Assembly: GCA_013365325.1 (NCBI GenBank)
Contig: JABVXV010000016.1
Location: 434,001 to 498,000, forward strand
DNA from: Dipetalonema caudispina
Lineage: Eukaryota > Nematoda > Chromadorea > Rhabditida > Onchocercidae
DNA: 64,000 nucleotides
Direction: 5' to 3'
Shown: positions 46,816 to 59,645 of the stretch, piece by piece
How positions within the stretch are numbered: the stretch's first letter is position 1
How the letters are laid out: the number at the start of each line of letters is the position of its first letter
Made by a program: the position numbers and the translations under genes
Notes under the pieces: model-generated
The model's input: the letters and a program-made list of their open reading frames with translations, nothing else
The model's database searches: none
Told to the model about the DNA's origin: nothing

Positions 46816-49099
46816 TAAAAGCATAAAATTTTGCATTTTAATCAACTTCCGAAACATTGACAATAAAGAAGGTAGTAATCGTTCATTATCGACCTACGCC
46901 TACTTAATTTGTAGCAGTTAGGAATTAAACTTCATTCAGTTATAAAAATACTCCGGAAAAAGACTTTATTTATACGTTTGTTCCCGTCTTTGGTTCCGCG
47001 TAAGACACTGTTCTTAGTGAAGAGGAAAGAGAAATGTCAACGAACAATGTCGGAAGTTCTGCATCTATTGGATTCAAGCTTAAATAGGAGATTTATTCTT
47101 TAGAATGTTACCAGGTGATTTAACGTTACTTTATTTCCTTCTACGATAAAAATTGGAGAAAAGGGTTCGTTAACCCAATCAATACCATTAATATTACAAC
47201 AATAATACCTTTCATTATCTCTATCACTGCATGGAAAAACTTTATCACCCTTGTCAAACAGTTCCATTGTCACAGGGATTTGAACAGTTGAGAGAAATAT
47301 ATGCAATATTCTGCTACAGAAGATCCCACTGGCAATTAAGGTAAAGTAATATCAGGCAACAACGTACGGACGGATCAATGATCCCCCAAAAATAACAACG
47401 GTATGGGAGAGATAAGTAAGCTAACTTGAGGAGATACGACACTACACTACATCAATCAATGGACTATATATCGGATCGATCGGATAGACATCAGGGGTCA
47501 TTTGTTACTATAGCACAGTATATAAAAAGCATTCCTTTCAATGAGCTTGCTACCTGCTAACAAGATAACTCTATTTATAAAAGCTCTTTTGCCATTGATT
47601 ACCTTGCCAGTAAAGGTAGACAATCACCAGAATGATTGGTCCTCAGAAGATAACAACAATGAAGAATCATCTAGCATCATTAATTTCTTTACTAAATTGT
47701 CTTGGCTAATATGAATGATGCAAGAAATTGTTCATTATTTTTAACTTCCACTTAAGACTAGAAAGGTAAATTTTCAATTGGTACAGTTAATAAATGTTTA
47801 CAAAGCTTATAAAAATAGTTAAGCTCAGTTAGCTATCGTAATTTCACCACTAGAAATATCAACTGTAAATACTAGCAAGAGCTAATTATCACAGAGATAA
47901 CTTCCTATTACCAATTTGAACATAATACTGATTCATAAATTCTTCATCAACCATCTATTCGAAAAGTGTTCAAACGTAAAATCTACGCATCTTTACGACA
48001 AGAGAGGATCACAGCAAATGAAAACCCTCGTTTTTATATCTTTCCAAAATTTTTGTGAAAATTTCGAAAGTTTGAGAAAAATTACGACTTCAACGGAATT
48101 CCAATTTTTCCTACGAAGCAAAATGTAATGAAAACGGAAATATTTTATTGCAAACTAAACAACAACGAGCGACGAAAGCAATGCAAATGTAATACATTTT
48201 ACTGCCTGCCACCGCATCCATCCCGGAGAACCGGAAGCAATCTTCTATTTTAGGAAACTGTAAACATCTAGTGGTGTCTTTCTTCCGGTTGTCAGCGAGA
48301 TGGGTCAACTATGGTCGTAAATTAATTCCAACATTACACAATGAACCTTCACTAAAGTAATCAAACAAGAAAAATATAGTCATTTTTAAATTCGCACATT
48401 GTCATAGATCCTACTCATATAGAAAGAATAACCCAATTCTGTTGAAAAATAATTTTTAACCAGTTCCCAATAAAAAAAAAATTCCGCTACATCACTTCAC
48501 TTCTCCTCTCTTTCCTTCTCTTCTCTTCCCCTCCTCTCCCATTTTTTGGTTCTTATCTCTTTCCATTTAAGCAAAACCATTCAGAGTTTATTAACGGGAA
48601 AAGCGAAATCAAATTCCGGTACTTTCGGAATGAGAGTGTTAGCCAAGCATTTATTCCAGAAAAAAGGGGAAAAAAATGAAAACATTAATAGTTAGGCCTT
48701 GACAACGACGAGGACTGGTTTATTGGGAATGTAATGACCGAGAATAACGGAGAGAAAAGCACAACAGAAGAAATATGGCCTGACATGACATAGCATGATG
48801 TTCAGAGATAGCTAAACACAACATTGCTATTATCGATTCCTAGAAATCAAAGAAATGAGCAATTCCTCGAGTCCACTTTGGGCTACTCTTTACCTATCCA
48901 CCTATTAACAGCTTCTTAAACCAAAACATTCATTTTTTTCCTTTTTCCCATATATTCCTCTCTTCAGCTAAATTCCATTCCAAAATATGGCCACAAACAT
49001 CCGTTGTATATCTGTCCTAAATGTGGTTAACTGCTTTCTTTTTCTTATGACGTTGTTAGCTTAGCTATTTCTTCCCATCATTACCCTTCGATTTCCACT

Positions 49100-49222
49100 A
49101 CACACACCCAGACACACAAACATATACACAAACACACACATGCACACACACACAGACCCGCACCCGCACCCGCACCCGTACCCGTATCCACATACACACA
49201 CACATACACAGACAGACAGAGA
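49100..49222. repeat. Compound CA-rich microsatellite with CCCGCA hexamer core
   Basis: CA-type repeats flank a run of five hexamer units (cccgca/cccgta) at 49156-49187, the most GC-rich short segment of the window, followed by ACAGACAG units. Open frames across it (poly Val-Cys, Arg-Val) are repeat artefacts. Confidence 0.9.
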
Positions 49223-49954
49223 GTACATATAGACATGAATGACATACACGTCGTAGATATGCAATGTGACTAGAAGTTAGGGAAAGGAGTATTTCTCGTA
49301 AACTTCGATGAAATTTGTGAGAATATTGAGAAATGATGAATTTGATTTCAGGAGGAGGCATTAGACGCTGATAAGAAGGCTTGTTAACGTTGTCGTTGAC
49401 GTTAATGACGTTTGGGGTTATTATGGTTCATATTGTTTTGTTCTAAGTTGTGGGAAGTATTTTGATAAAATGATATTCAAATAACGAAATAACAAAAATG
49501 ACAATAAAATGAATAAATGGACAACAAAAAAGTGGCAGATATTTTTATCAGATCATTAAAGAGAAAATTAGGAAGAAAGACTCAAAATGAATTAATTCCT
49601 TGAAATTTTTCATAAACTCAAACATAGCTCTTAGCTAAAATTCGAATTCAAGAATTCTCCTAAGCCTCTCGAAATGACCATGCAAAGCGACTAATCATAA
49701 TAGATAAGTTTAATGTCTGATGCGATACGTATATAATATTTTCCACTATCATTTTTCATTTAATTTTAAAAGTATAATTTGAAATGAAAGTTATATTTTC
49801 AATTTATTTTAATAAAAGTTGTCAACTATGCTTGCTACATGTATCACATCACCTGATATCTCCTATTTTACTTCACTTAGCAATTAGAAAAAGAAATAGA
49901 ATATTGAAATCACCTGTCTATTTATTCCTCTTATCACCTGTAAAATGAGCATTA

Positions 49955-49985
49955 AGAGAGAGGGAGAGAGAGAGAGAGAGAGAGA
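49955..49985. repeat. (GA)n microsatellite
   Basis: About fourteen GA units with one GG interruption. Confidence 0.9.
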
Positions 49986-51430
49986 CGACAGCAATGAAAG
50001 CATTTATAAATTATGGCTTCAATAATTAATATTTATTCTCTCTAAAAATACTGCATATATTAGAAGTAATGGTGTTTTTTATCCCTATATTATCTTTAAA
50101 CCGTATCATTTTGCATCTTTTAATCCTTCACAATTATCACCATCACTATATTGGATCGTACAACAGTTTTTTTTTTTTCCTTTCGAATAACTTTCTTTCA
50201 AAAACTTGAAATGAAAATATTTCCACTTCTACTATGAGGTAATGCAATGACTTGATGAAGTATGAAGTAAATGATGAGTTAATTAATTATTCTTCTGAAG
50301 TTCTAACAGTGCTATGATTAAATGTCATTAATAGCCATATTTGGCATGGACAAATCATTTTTAAGCTATTGTCCATAGAAGCAACAGGTAAACAATATGG
50401 TATCCAAATATGGAACTTCGAACATTTTGTTAAACAATTTAGAAAAAAAAAAAATTATAAGGAACGATTTTAATTAGAAAAAAAAGCGACACATATTTAT
50501 TGGAAACCTAAAATATGGGAAGGATATTTTAATAATCGCACTACTTAAATCAACTTAATTGTTGTTAACTGATAATGGATATAGCGGCTAATAATGAATT
50601 ACTACTTTTCTTTACTATATTCTGTAATGAATCTATCAATATCTGCTTATAACAAGGATTATGGGATCATTGCCATGCCAGAAACTCTGATCACTTCACT
50701 GGAATCTCTCCTATCAGCTCCATTGTTGACAAATAGTTTAACATCAACTAAAGTCACTAAATTATATATGAAAAAAAAAGATATTTTTATATTTTTATTA
50801 GGATTTTATGTTCTTCCATTTTCAATATTTTCTATTTATTACATATTCAAGTCTTAAATAGTTGGTAGAAGATCGGTGCATATGACCCGATAAAAATTTA
50901 CAGGTGTTCAAGTGGAAATTCCAACTTTTTCAAATTTCCTGCTCGACCTGAATGGTTAAAGAATTGTGAAAAATACAACAAACCTTAATTGCACTGCCAT
51001 CTGCGTTCATATTGTTGTTGTTTTTCCGTTGATAAGGGGTTTAATACAGCTTTTGAATATTGATTTGAAAGAACTGAAAGTCAAAGAGATGATCGCAGGT
51101 AATGATAAATAAGATGTTTATATAATAACTATAAGAGTAATCGACAGAGCTTAGAAGAGTGATATGATAATCAGTGAAGACAGTTGTTCTAAACAATCCG
51201 TTTTTCATTAAACTATCGAACAGATGAATAGAGGAAGAGGTATAGAAGCTGAGGAAATAAATGTATCGAAGATTCTTTTAGAGGTTTCTTTCAATGATTT
51301 GCAACTATATTGAATGAATTTTGGGGAAGCAAAAAAAGACCTGTTATTGCAGTAAACATATCTCTCAAATGATGGGGAAAGGGTGTATTTGCAAGTGAAT
51401 AATAGTGGTATGGCGAATGAAGAAATGAGG

Positions 51431-51465
51431 AGAAAGAGAGAGAGAGAAGGAAAGGAAAGAGAGAC
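51431..51465. repeat. GA-rich purine tract
   Basis: GAGA and GGAAA units forming an imperfect purine run; it accounts for the Ser/Leu/Phe-rich frame on the minus strand. Confidence 0.75.
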
Positions 51466-52130
51466 CTGAACAGAAAAGATGAAACCAGTATATATGTACA
51501 TCATCATTATCATCGGTGACGAAGTTGAACAATACCAATTTGAATTGGTAAGATAATATTAGAAAAAAGATGAATGAAGTGCAAGGATTTTGCTGACCTC
51601 AAACTCATTACCGAAAATAGAGAAACTGTTAACCTTTTGCAGTTCACTTCTTTATCCTCTCACTGAAGCATTCATTTCAAATGTATGATCTTCAACACTA
51701 AACACATCTTTGATGTTCAAATACATATGATAACATGAGCAAACTTTTAATTCAAAATATACTTTAAGTATTTAAGTGAAATACTAAGACTTTATAATTA
51801 TTAGAACAATTTCAAATTTCAATATTTCAGAAATAACACCTTCTGTCTTGTTCCTTCCATCTGCTCAGCGCATTCTTCTGCGTAAATCATATCATATCGA
51901 TCGGAAGAAATTGATATACAACAGTCATTCATAACAAAACTGACATATTATTTCTGTCTTTTTAATGAAATTATTAAAAAATGAATTTTTAAAAGGATAC
52001 AATAATAGATAGTGCAAATGAAGAAAAGCAAACAGGAAGATTGTTTGTAATCATTGCCTCTAAAAACGAAAAAGAGCATTGTAAGCACTTTTGCCTGAAT
52101 TAATTGTTGATTAATGGATGCATATGTACA

Positions 52131-52220
52131 ATGTCATCATCCGGTTCTTCCCGGAACAATAAACGCAAAACGGTAGAACATTTGAAAGTCAGGAGGAAGA
52201 GAGTTGATCATAGAAAGTAG
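52131..52220 (+). other. Unassigned 29-codon ATG frame, basic
   Basis: ATG to TAG, beginning MSSSGSSRNNKRKTVEHLK and ending in Arg/Lys-rich sequence. The block is GC-richer than its surroundings. It could be a first coding exon, but no downstream exon with matching phase was recognised, so it may be chance. Confidence 0.12.
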
Positions 52221-54357
52221 CTGTTCTAACACAGGATGAAAAATGCTGTCAACGATGATTTATACATGGTTTGTTTTGATGATTCACTAAAGTATTAATC
52301 ATTGAATTTCTATTAAATTTAGTCTGCCATATTGATTACTTGCAGGTCATTTGGTGACAAGATCGCTATGCTTTAGCAATCACATATTGACATGATGTCA
52401 ACCTGAGTAGTGCAGGATGATAAGCTGATGGAATTGTGTAATTTTTGTATGTCCGAAAGGGCTAACCACCGGTAACATAAGTTCAGGTCAATCGATCGCA
52501 CTTTAAATTTGAAAAAACTTTTACGGGTTTACATAACCAGTAAAATTGTTCTGATATATTTTAAGTGAAGTGATTTAACTGAATTTGTGGTGATGTTATC
52601 CAAATTACTTCATCAATGTATTGAACTTATTTCTCTGAAATCAATGTCTAAGGGCTTAAAATTCCATTTTCAACTGCAACTGAGACAAAAAAAGTAGAAG
52701 AAATATTGATTGAAGGACGGAAAATTTTTTCTTTTACAACTCACTGAAAGATGGCTAAGTGATCTTTCAGAAAACTTTTAAACGAATATCTCCTACACTA
52801 CTGACCGGTAGACAACCGGAAAGGCAGTTTTGATGATTTTTTTTTACAGAATCTTCAATTTCATCTGACTTTATTGTTGTTAGTCTTAGTGTTCATTTAA
52901 AAATATAAGTCATTATTACAATTTTACTTAAGATATTCCATTTTCTATTCTAAGTCACTAGTCTATATATCGTTAAATGATTTATGTTTTGTATCTTATT
53001 GATTTAACACAGATGACAATTTGTAAGATAGTTTTATCGTACTCTGTTAGTATGTTAGCTTGTTATGTGATTTGTTGCGTTATATTTCTGAATCCAACAC
53101 TTAGCATCACGTGATATTCACGCGAAATTGATGACACAAGCATCCCAGTAATATCGAAGTACGATGATGGAAAACATAGTAAATATGATAATATGAATGT
53201 ACGATTAGAATTTGCTATCATTCTGGACACCTATCTCATAATGGTAAGGGATGACATACGTTGAAGACGAGATAAAATGACACGTTGCTTGCGTGGATTC
53301 AGGAGAAATCAAGCCATCAAGACAAATAGATATTAGACAGTTCGCGACTTGAGCTCGTTAGCTCGGGGAATCTCATGTAACAACATATGGAAGAGAAGCA
53401 TTTTTTATTTCACTGAGAATCCTAAAATTTTCACATAACCGAAGTACTAAGAAAATTGATTAGAGTACAAGAATGATCCGAGAGGGAATGCTAAATTTAT
53501 AACGAATCGTTCATTGCAGTGACCTGACCTTGTACTGATACGATTACAACCATAGTGGTCACTCTCGATGAAAATTTTTGTTTTCCCTTAACAACAACCG
53601 TACTCGATCAGAATCTTACCAATTGTCCTGAAACCAACAAAATTTTCCAATAGTTCACATTTTAATAACAAACGTTTCTTCTACAGCTTTGCATGTACTA
53701 AATTTGCAAAAGTAAGAATGTATAAGGTGGCAGGAATGGAATCAGGAAGCATATAAATCAGGATATGAGCAGATAATAATCCGGTCTACATTACTCCATT
53801 GCTCCTTTTCACTCTTCATTTAATACCCATCCTATAAAATCGCATAGAAATTTGTAACAATGAAGTTTCATGACAGTAATAAATTTCTTGTTGAAGATTA
53901 ACTTTTAAAAATGCTAACTTACGCTATTGAAACAAATTGGTATATACAAATTTAGTGTGGTACGAAGATTTTGAAAGCATACTGCAATTTTTCATCATCT
54001 TTATCCTTTGAAACCCTTATCTTTATTAATATCTACATTTTTCGAGAGTAAAAAAGTATATGAAGAAAATATGCCGATATATTTCAGTTGGGTTTGAGAG
54101 AAAGAATTAAATAGCGGGATCTTTTACATTTTGTGATTCTTGGAAAAACTATATGCAGTTCTCGAGGCATTCAATTTTACAACGATCATGTGATACCATT
54201 GATTACTTATCATGAAGGTTCTATCATTTTCGATATAATTGTAGAAAACTAAGCTATCATTGATAGTGCTTGCTACTGTATATGTATTATGCAAAACAAA
54301 TTTCAAGTACAGACATACTGTTTAATCAAATAAATTTTTGTAAATTTGAAGTTCATA

Positions 54358-57300
54358 TTATAAGTCAAAATCATCATTTGTTGGATAACCGCCGGATCGA
54401 AAATAGTTATCTTCAATTGAAGAACACTTCTTTGTTGCTTCAAATACTGCCTGCTCGGACAAAATTTCTTTCCGAAATTTCTAAAATGACTCTGATCAAA
54501 TGTTAGATTTTAACAACAATTTATTTAATAAAGACAATTTTCAAACAATGAGTAATAAGATGAGCAATGCAACGATAGCTACTGACAGCAATTTCGTTAC
54601 AATTAAAATAGCTTAATTACTGCTAAAATTTATTGCAGAAGTATGGAATGATGATTAAAAGAAAGGGTGTAAGCTCAAAGATAACGTCGATATTGTGACC
54701 ATCTTGATGAAGATAAGTTTCCATCGTTGGGAAATCAGAAACATTTCATAAATTTCAATGACAATTGAGTGAAATCTTTTTAAACACGCTTCAAAATTTA
54801 AACAATAAATTAACTGAAATTCAGGCAATGGTTTCTGTAAATTTGACTAACCTCAACAAGAAAAATATGGCGTTGAATGCCCATATAGAGAAACTGAAAT
54901 TGTGCAATTGTTTGTACAGCATGCATTCGATACATACGAACTTTGCGCACACACTCAACAATATTTATCGTTGAAGAATTCTTATCATGCAACATTAAGT
55001 GAGCCCACTGAAGTAACACATCGATGAAACATACACGTCAATGAAACGTTAAGTTTATTTTGGAAAATTTCGCTAAACTTGACACGACAATACAAAAATT
55101 ACTAAAAAAATGGTGAAAAATTCAAAACTAATTGGAATTTCACTCTGAATTTTTCAATAATTAAGAAGGACTTCATATGCCACTGTTATCTTATCCAATC
55201 ATTTCAATGTTCAAGCTGGTATCCATTCTTTTAAATAATAAGGAAATGTGTAGAAGTGGACAAACATAGAGTTCTTCTTATCTTGAAAAGATCTATTAAA
55301 TTCATACTTCTAAAGCAGCATAGCATCCAGCTCTTCCAGCTCCAGCAAGACTCATACAGACATATGGACGACGCATCTTTCTAAATTTAAAAAAAAAATA
55401 AAAAAAAAAAGTATTATATTTTAAAAAACATAAACAAAGTCCTTTCAACCATCGTACTATTACTCATAGGAACTTAAATATAAATGACAAAGTATCCATA
55501 TGTTCGCTAAATCTGAAAGGTCAACTATAAGATTTGGCTGAGCCGTAAATGATAGATTCTTGGATCTACATAAGTTGAAGAAAGCAACGATCAGCTTAAT
55601 GAACGTATGCAAAGGGAATCTAATAGTTCAGAATACGAGTTAAAGTATTCATATTTCATCCGGAAGTTAAGATAATTAATAAGGTGTTAATTGTCTTATT
55701 TGTACCTCAGTGATGAATGTAAAGGCCATAAATGTTCACAGTCTTTTGGTGATCTATTTGGCTCCCATGCACTGTAGTGGTACCATAGAATTCGACGGGT
55801 TTCATCGTTTTTTGATAGATAGTACTCACGCACCAGCCAATCAGGTGTGATATTAACTTCATTTTTATGTGTTAACGACATAAATTCTTCAAAGTGCAAG
55901 CACTTTCTGCAATATTTCAAAGTTTACAAAACCAAAATTCAGAACCCAAATTTAAAATCAAAGGATCTGCATTGAACAGTAGCTGATAAGGCAATGAAGG
56001 ATTACTTCCTAAATAATCAAATTGAAAAACTTTAAGAAACAAACCCTTTTCCAGGAATCAGCTGAATATTTTCGGCATGTTGTTTCCATTCATTTAATGT
56101 TAAAAACAATAATATTGTTCGAACATTTTCCTGCCAAACCATTTCCCAGAAATGTTTTACCGTATTCGATAATGGCAATTGAGTGATGATAATCTAAAAA
56201 CTGATAATTTCGGGACAAGAAAACTTTCAAAGATATTGGTTGAAATATCCATTTTACGAAGAATTGAAAGGGATGTATCTGCTGAATAATATCATTTCAT
56301 ATCTCTACAAAAGCAAATCATTTACATATCAGACATAAAAGATTGGAAGAACTGATGAACCTCATTGGGATTATCTCCGAGTGGAATTCGACTTGCGTGT
56401 ATAAAATCTGAACATCCATCACCACTTTTGAGCACGACACGTGTTTGGTCGATGCATATTACATCTGAATGAACCTTAATACGCATTAAATAATAATTTC
56501 ATATAAATTCTTGATATTAAAAATTATTCTTGCACTCAGGAATGCTTTAAATTCAAAACCGCCTCGTGGAAAACAAGAGACATTAAAATTATACCCGGAT
56601 ATCGGCATCTTTTCAAATTCTGGTCATGAGCAGTTCGAGTAACACCAGTCGGGATGAAAGTTCGACAGTGGATGAATTCATCTTTCATTCCTTCTACGCC
56701 GAATTTCGCAATTTGCTCGATGAACTGAATTACTTTTCGTTTTTGTTGCATTTCTATAAAATGGAATTAGTTTGTAATGCAATATCATTAATCCATTAAA
56801 TGAAACCTTAAAAATGAAAGGATAACAAAGTTCTTTAAATTAACTTACGCTGAGATTATTAACGCTTGCGTGAAATGCAAATGTCTCAATGATACACATT
56901 AGTCGTACTGTAAACCTTAAGCGGTATTCCAAAAAAATGTTAAAGCTGTAGGACAGATTTATAAATATTGCTTGAAGATTTAAATTATGAAGCTCACGTT
57001 GATCAACTTCGTCGATCTGCTCACATTTAACCGGAGGCAATTCCTCGATCGGTTTTGTTTTCGATATCTTAAATCATGAACCCATAACCGAAAATTAATT
57101 CAGTAAATGAATTAATCAAAATGAGAATGATATTTCGCTCTTCCACTTTAACTAATTCTTACAACCATTATTTTGCTGTTTCTGCGGAGTTCATTTCAGA
57201 TGCTATTTTTAACAAATCCCGAAAGTAATCATAGAATGAGGCGACGAATCCAAACCCAAATTTTAACATGAAAAATTTGAAATCATAAAGCATATTTCGA

Positions 57301-59645
57301 GACTATTAGTAGTTTTTTGAAGATAAATGAATGGTAGAGCATTACAAACAATGAAACAGTTGTTATTTTAGAATTACCGATAATTAATCAGAATTTAAAA
57401 GAAAGTTATTCTTTTTCTTGATATTGAAAAATATTTCACTTCTTTATTCTAGGCCCATTAATCCACTGCCATATTTTAACCCGCTTGTCAGTTGTCATTG
57501 TACTTTTTTTAAATCTTTTTTTTGTACATATTAATTGTTCAACAAGAAGTAAAACTACTTAGGGTATTTTTTAAAATTAAATTTGTAGCGATGAAACTAT
57601 GCAATAAAATGTAATTTGTGGGAATTTGCTACTCTTAAAACTCCAAAAAAGGAGCTAAAATTAAAGTTGAAGACAAAGTAATATCAAAACTCATACGCTT
57701 TCCGGCACTTTTTGTTGCATTTGCTCCACCGATGCTAAAATTAAAACAGAATTTGAAGAAAGCTAAAGTTGGAAGAATATTATTTTGAATGGATCAAGAT
57801 TTTCAATGGATATTTACTACTGTGTTTATATTCAGATTCACATTAAAATTCTTCGTGCATTTTATTAGATTCGTCTTTTAACACTTCATTTCCGGAATAT
57901 TTTTTAACAAATAGTTTAAAAACTGAGCTAGCAAAAGAAATTTGAAGTTCATAAAACTACTTGAAAAAAACTATTTTTCCGTCATAAGCGTTTTTTCTAA
58001 ATAATTTTGACTTCTATAGCTTTTTAAGTACTTAAATTTTTAACAAAGTTTCAAATTTACAGGTATACTGAAACTTCCATTACTGTGACAAGTCAGTTGA
58101 ACTAACATCATTATTGGAGTTAAAATTTTATGAATATCATATAGCCATAAAGATGGACGTTTTTCTTGGCTTATATAAATGCTCTCTCAATGCTATTCTT
58201 GCACTTTTGCAGGCCTTAAAATTCTTCCGGAATTAGCTTATTATCCTGACAATTCAATATTATACTTGATTTCGTGACTTTTCCATTCAATTTTTCCTTT
58301 TCTTCAATCTTTTCCTCACTTGTCTTTTCCCTTTGGTCTCTTGCTCCAAGCGAATTTGGATTTTCAGGTACTGTTGACTGAGGAGGTATTGTCTGCAAGG
58401 CCTTTGCTTCTTGTGGTGCAAAAACTGAGGACATTGAACTGGCAGAGATTGCCTCCGGCATGGCTGGATATCCCTCATTGGTCATTGCTTTATCCCAAAC
58501 GCGTTCACGATCTGTTAATATACCGAGATGTTTGAATGTTGACAATAATTACTATTTAAAAGTGATTTAAAAAATCAATAGGAAGACTTACGTTTTCGGT
58601 GTTTTCGATGCTTTCGGTGGTGTTTTTCTTTTGTTTTAAAAAAAAAACAGAGATTCTTCCAAAACTTGTCACATATCCTTTTGTCATAGCTTGAAACATT
58701 AAACGACTTTATAAATACCAAAACACTTAACTTTTAACGTAATGAAGTAATACATATGTTTAATATTCAAAAATATGTATCAACTATTAACTGCTTTCTC
58801 AATAAGCTCTTTTTTTTATAACTAATGAGATGATCTAAAAATAAGTATTATCATGATCTTAAATATCATAAAACCCGGCATCAATCCGGTCTTGACACTG
58901 ATAGACGGCAACATTACAACCAAGTTGTCTGTGATATCGGCTTAAGTTCTAAATTTTTTAGCTTTTAAAAGTCAAATATAACTCAATTTTTGAGTTGTTA
59001 TACCTATGTTTTCGCTGTTCATGTTTACTGCGATGCGAATATCGCCTTTCACGTCTCCGATGTCTCCTCCTGCCCTGCTTTATCAAAGGATCCGGCTGAA
59101 ACTCCATATCATATTTACTTGCAGAATTCCTTTCTGGTTCTCGGTACCTATAGGATGAGAATTCCTTGCTTCTATGAGACTGTCCTTCCAAATCACTCAT
59201 ATATCCCCGTTGCAATCGCTGATCTTGTCCATAAACTGATCTAGGAAGTTTGAAATTGCTTGGTACTAACAAACAATTAAAAACTGAATGTAAAAAATCA
59301 GAAATTTCACCAAATATGCCTTCTCATTTTAAAAAGTCCATTTCAATCCAATACGATTTCTAATACATTACTATAGCCATAATATGCATAATGCAATATA
59401 ACTCTTGATTCCTTCTTTTGTTGGAAGAGTTTGATTTTCCAGAAAAATTTTTATCACATCATTAAATTGAACAATTTCATATGCCGAGTTTTGGCATATC
59501 TACTCCCTCTCTCTCTCTTTACGTATACCTAAACATTTACTTACTTTTTTGTGCTATCAAATTCTATGTTCGAATTTCTACCACTTTGTATTGGTTCCGC
59601 TGATTTACCAAATGCGCTATAGGCGGAATCGTTACTCGGTTGCAT
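54358..59645 (-). CDS. Protein-tyrosine-phosphatase-family protein, probably catalytically dead
   Basis: Thirteen exons join in phase to 551 residues: 59645-59582, 59265-59029, 58627-58592, 58511-58266, 57734-57697, 57067-56998, 56753-56595, 56464-56361, 56193-56045, 55906-55706, 55380-55308, 55007-54852, 54480-54358. Residues about 60-115 are very basic (RRRHRRRERRYSHR, then repeated KHR units); the linker is Pro/Glu-rich. The PTP domain runs from about 240 to 510: NLKRCRYPDV, then DQTRVVL, DFIHASRIPL, ITQLPLSNTVKHFWEMVW, and the C-terminal AVQTIAQFQFLY helix. The WPD loop reads W415-E416-P417, and the P-loop reads CMSLAGAGRAG with Ser445 in place of the catalytic Cys; Arg451 is kept. It is therefore likely a pseudophosphatase that binds rather than hydrolyses phosphotyrosine (inference). 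Nematodes have many expanded PTP-like genes. Exon 1-3 borders are the least certain; the exon 1 sequence continues in frame upstream to 59672 behind an acceptor-like TTTAG. Confidence 0.85.

Larger units (their letters stand above)
46811..54357. other. Intergenic region upstream of the Na+/K+-ATPase gene
   Basis: About 7.5 kb without a recognised gene. It contains the pump's promoter side, a GC-richer block at about 48160-48310, a compound CA/CCCGCA microsatellite at 49100-49222, and GA tracts at 49955-49985 and 51431-51465. Frames such as 50594-50857 plus and 51208-51513 minus are hydrophobic or low-complexity and look like chance. A 29-codon ATG frame at 52131-52220 has first-exon-like basic composition but no partner exon was found. 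Confidence 0.6.

Noticed and set aside
47100..47306. Minus-strand 68-codon frame upstream of the Na+/K+-ATPase gene
   Set aside because: No similarity to known pump N-termini and no phase-compatible junction with exon 1 or 2.
49061..49361. Minus-strand frames rich in Val-Cys and Arg-Val
   Set aside because: Translations of the CA/CCCGCA microsatellite.
51208..51513. Minus-strand 101-codon frame with hydrophobic segments
   Set aside because: Largely derived from a GA-rich purine tract and AT-rich DNA; no domain recognised.
53230..53400. GC-richer segment considered as a tRNA or small RNA gene
   Set aside because: No A-box/B-box pair or cloverleaf could be drawn.
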